DNA of 35,393 nucleotides from Tepidibacter formicigenes DSM 15518. Lineage in GTDB: Bacteria > Bacillota > Clostridia > Peptostreptococcales > Peptostreptococcaceae. The stretch covers positions 1 through 35,393 of the forward strand of contig NZ_FRAE01000024.1 in the NCBI RefSeq assembly GCF_900142235.1, given 5' to 3'. How positions within the stretch are numbered: the stretch's first letter is position 1; the number at the start of each line of letters is the position of its first letter. The position numbers and the translations under genes are program-made. Below, piece by piece: positions 33,961 to 35,393 of this stretch. The notes beneath the pieces are model-generated. The model saw only the letters and a program-made list of their open reading frames with translations. It searched no databases and was not told the origin of the DNA.

Positions 33961-34797
33961 ATGAAATTAACAGTATTGATAGATAATAATACTCTAATAG
34001 GGAGTTGTTTGTATGGAGAGCCGGGTTTGTCTTTTTTTATTGAAGATGAGGAGGTAAATGTTTTATTTGATACAGGATATACAGATGCTTTTATAAAAAA
34101 TGCATACAAGATAGGAATTGATTTATTACAAGCTGGTTTTGTAGTTATTTCTCATGGACATTACGATCATACATGGGGATTATCTTCTTTAATCAGAAAG
34201 TATATAGAAACAAAATCAGAAAATAAAAAACACGATAAACCTGTATTTATAGGACATCCATTAGCGTTTTTAAATAGAGAAAATTTTAGAGGTAAGCAAA
34301 GAGGATGTATGATTGCACCTGAAAAATTAAATAGATATTTTAAACTGAATTTAAGTAAGGATCCTGTTTGGATTACAGATAGACTAGTTTTTCTTGGTGA
34401 GATAGAGAGAACAAATCATTTTGAAAATAAAATACCAGTGGGTAAAATTGAAAATAATGGAATAGAAGTAGATGATTATGTGCTAGACGATTCTGCTATG
34501 GTTTATAAATCTTCAAAAGGATTAGTAATTATTACAGGATGCTCTCACTCAGGTATTTGTAATATTATTGAATATGCAAAAAAGGTTTGTAAAGAGGATA
34601 GAATTTATGATATTGTAGGAGGACTACATTTGCTTAAGCCCAATGAAGAACAACTAAAAAATACTTTAGAATATTTAAAAGAAATTGATATAAAGGAAGT
34701 TCATGCTTGCCATTGTACAGATTTAAAATCAAAAATAGAATTATCTAAGGTAGTTAATTTGAAAGAAGTAGGTTCAGGAACAGTGCTAGAATATTAA
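33961..34797 (+). CDS. MBL-fold metal-dependent hydrolase (COG1237-like)
   Basis: 278 residues of the metallo-beta-lactamase fold. The metal motif HxHxDH is SHGHYDHTWG, later zinc ligands are ITGCSHSGICN and GGLHLL, then ACHCTD near the end. An early LLFDTG-type element appears as VLFDTGYTD, and the start MKLTVLIDNNT with EPGLSFFIED is typical of the group related to dihydropterin-ribofuranosylaminobenzene phosphate synthases. These proteins are widespread in clostridia and archaea, and their substrate is mostly unknown. ATG 33961 follows AAGGAAGGATAC. It is close behind the small deaminase-like gene (50 bases) in the same direction, so they may share a transcript. Confidence 0.8.
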   Translation: MKLTVLIDNNTLIGSCLYGEPGLSFFIEDEEVNVLFDTGYTDAFIKNAYKIGIDLLQAGFVVISHGHYDHTWGLSSLIRKYIETKSENKKHDKPVFIGHPLAFLNRENFRGKQRGCMIAPEKLNRYFKLNLSKDPVWITDRLVFLGEIERTNHFENKIPVGKIENNGIEVDDYVLDDSAMVYKSSKGLVIITGCSHSGICNIIEYAKKVCKEDRIYDIVGGLHLLKPNEEQLKNTLEYLKEIDIKEVHACHCTDLKSKIELSKVVNLKEVGSGTVLEY

Positions 34798-34996
34798 GAT
34801 ATAAGTATATAAATTTTATAAGGCATAGTTGTTAAATTACATATAGTTTTTTTATAATGAATAGAAAAAATATAATCATTTTAAATTGTGGATAAATTGA
34901 TTTTTGAAAATTAGTTCCTACATATTTACAATATTTTTTAAGTGCTTTATTAATTGATATTATTATATGTAATTTAATAAGAAAGTAGTGAATTTA
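34798..34996 (+). other. Non-coding stretch with promoter, inverted repeat and DnaA-box match
   Basis: No gene is seen. A promoter-like pair, TTGTTA (34829-34834) and TATAAT (34853-34858), 18 bases apart, points right. A perfect 14-bp inverted repeat has arms at 34832-34845 and 34964-34977. TGTGGATAA at 34887-34895 is a perfect reverse DnaA box. The promoter would read the truncated gene at 34997 with a leader of about 130 nt. Confidence 0.45.
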
Positions 34997-35050
34997 ATGT
35001 TAAAAGATTTATTTGTTAATATGACTATATTAATTACATTTATTTTTTAG
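34997..35050 (+). pseudogene. First 17 codons of a membrane sensor gene, cut by an insertion sequence
   Basis: The frame from ATG 34997 gives MLKDLFVNMTILITFIF before a stop at 35048-35050. This resembles the opening of the 5TM-5TMR_LYT family of membrane sensors (often fused to GGDEF or histidine kinase domains), which start with a short charged segment and a first helix like this. The frame stops at the boundary with the presumed insertion element, so the rest of the gene has been displaced or lost. The evidence is a short resemblance only; an independent 17-residue peptide is possible but less likely. Confidence 0.4.
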
Positions 35051-35393
35051 GTAGTTGCAAAATAGAGTGAAAGGTTATCCACAGAAAAATTGAGTTGAAA
35101 TTACTAAATAGAAAGAGTTATTAACAGTAATATTCAAAAAAAGACGCAGTTAAATAAAGGTTCAGTAAAACCTTTTTAAAAAGGATATAGAGTTTAAAAA
35201 AACTTAAGCAATTAAAGATTTAATAGCAAGAGGATTGTGGATATTGTTAGTCTTAAACATTAAAACAAACGCAACTAACTGAGAAATACAAGCCAGTAAA
35301 ACATCAGCTTTTAAAGAAACAGTATTTCTAACTTTAGATGATTTGATTTGAATAAAGTTTTTTAGTTGAGAAATAGACCTTTCACAAATAGTT
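35051..35393 (-). mobile_element. Left part of an insertion sequence (element runs off the window)
   Basis: The only clear gene content is the C-terminal end of a transposase on the minus strand. Its non-coding side reaches from about 35051 to 35203 and contains a small hairpin, AAAGGTT (35156-35162) with AACCTTT (35169-35175), that may end transposase transcription. The left limit is placed where the preceding frame breaks; terminal repeats cannot be checked with only one end. A DnaA-box match TTATCCACA lies at 35075-35083 inside it. Confidence 0.5.
35204..35393 (-). CDS. Transposase C-terminus (DDE, IS4-type E(6)K motif), partial
   Basis: 62 residues are visible, with the stop TAA at 35206-35204 on the minus strand; the rest lies beyond the right edge. 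The segment opens with TICERSISQLKNF, where E followed by six residues and K (ERSISQLK) fits the Y(2)R(3)E(6)K signature around the third acidic residue of IS4-like DDE transposases. The following SLKADVLLACISQLVAFVLM is a typical hydrophobic C-terminal helix region. It would cut and join the ends of the insertion element. The family cannot be narrowed from this piece. Confidence 0.7.
   Translation of the reverse strand, partial: TICERSISQLKNFIQIKSSKVRNTVSLKADVLLACISQLVAFVLMFKTNNIHNPLAIKSLIA

Noticed and set aside
34798-35203. Replication origin, because of DnaA boxes in AT-rich DNA
   Set aside because: Only two perfect boxes, no box cluster and no dnaA, dnaN, rep or partition gene nearby; an insertion-sequence boundary explains the region better.
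1-35393. CRISPR array, tRNA or rRNA genes, prophage or restriction system
   Set aside because: No regularly spaced repeats, no cloverleaf or ribosomal RNA sequence, and no phage or restriction-modification proteins were seen on either strand.

Overview
The window is AT-rich DNA (roughly 28% G+C, estimated by eye) from an anaerobic, spore-forming Firmicute, most likely a Clostridium-type organism. The support is the spoIIA operon followed directly by a spoVA operon, yunB, a pyruvate formate-lyase system with its radical-SAM activase, a T-box-controlled tyrS, DapL-type lysine synthesis, G-rich Shine-Dalgarno sequences and frequent TTG/GTG starts.

Layout. (1) 1-158 is the end of an unknown gene. 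(2) 286-7288 is a five-gene exopolysaccharide locus in the gene order of Bacillus subtilis ydaJKLMN: GH8-like hydrolase, membrane protein with a degenerate GGDEF domain that keeps an RxxD c-di-GMP site, DUF2334 deacetylase-like protein, GT2 synthase and BcsB-like membrane-anchored protein. A GAF-GGDEF protein with an intact GGDEF motif (7493-8590) follows, so a c-di-GMP maker sits beside a c-di-GMP-responsive polysaccharide machine. (3) 8641-16023 holds housekeeping genes: a YprB-like exonuclease, a UvrD-family helicase, type I asparaginase, a LUD-domain protein, and a cysteine desulfurase paired with ThiI. A C-rich small RNA candidate lies on the minus strand at 12758-12866. (4) 16117-19160 is pflB-pflA on the minus strand, with a Rex-like operator. 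(5) 19577-23960 holds a DEAD-box helicase, dapL and the remains of a molybdopterin oxidoreductase. (6) 24072-28604 is a sporulation block, spoIIAA-spoIIAB-sigF then spoVAA-AB-AC-AD-AE. (7) 28628-34797 holds a class A PBP, T-box plus tyrS, yunB, a 53-residue deaminase-like protein and an MBL-fold hydrolase. (8) 34798-35393 appears to hold the first codons of a membrane sensor gene cut by an insertion sequence whose transposase runs off the window.

Three observations deserve most attention. The C-rich small RNA candidate has its own promoter and terminator, and a UCCCCCU loop complementary to the G-rich ribosome binding sites of several genes here, including nine contiguous bases at spoIIAA. 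The palindrome CCATGG, especially GCCATGGC, is strongly over-represented (16 and 7 copies counted by eye), in several reading frames and between genes, and almost absent from the first 11 kb. The third is the complete c-di-GMP/exopolysaccharide module. All counts and alignments were made by reading the sequence; no database search was run.
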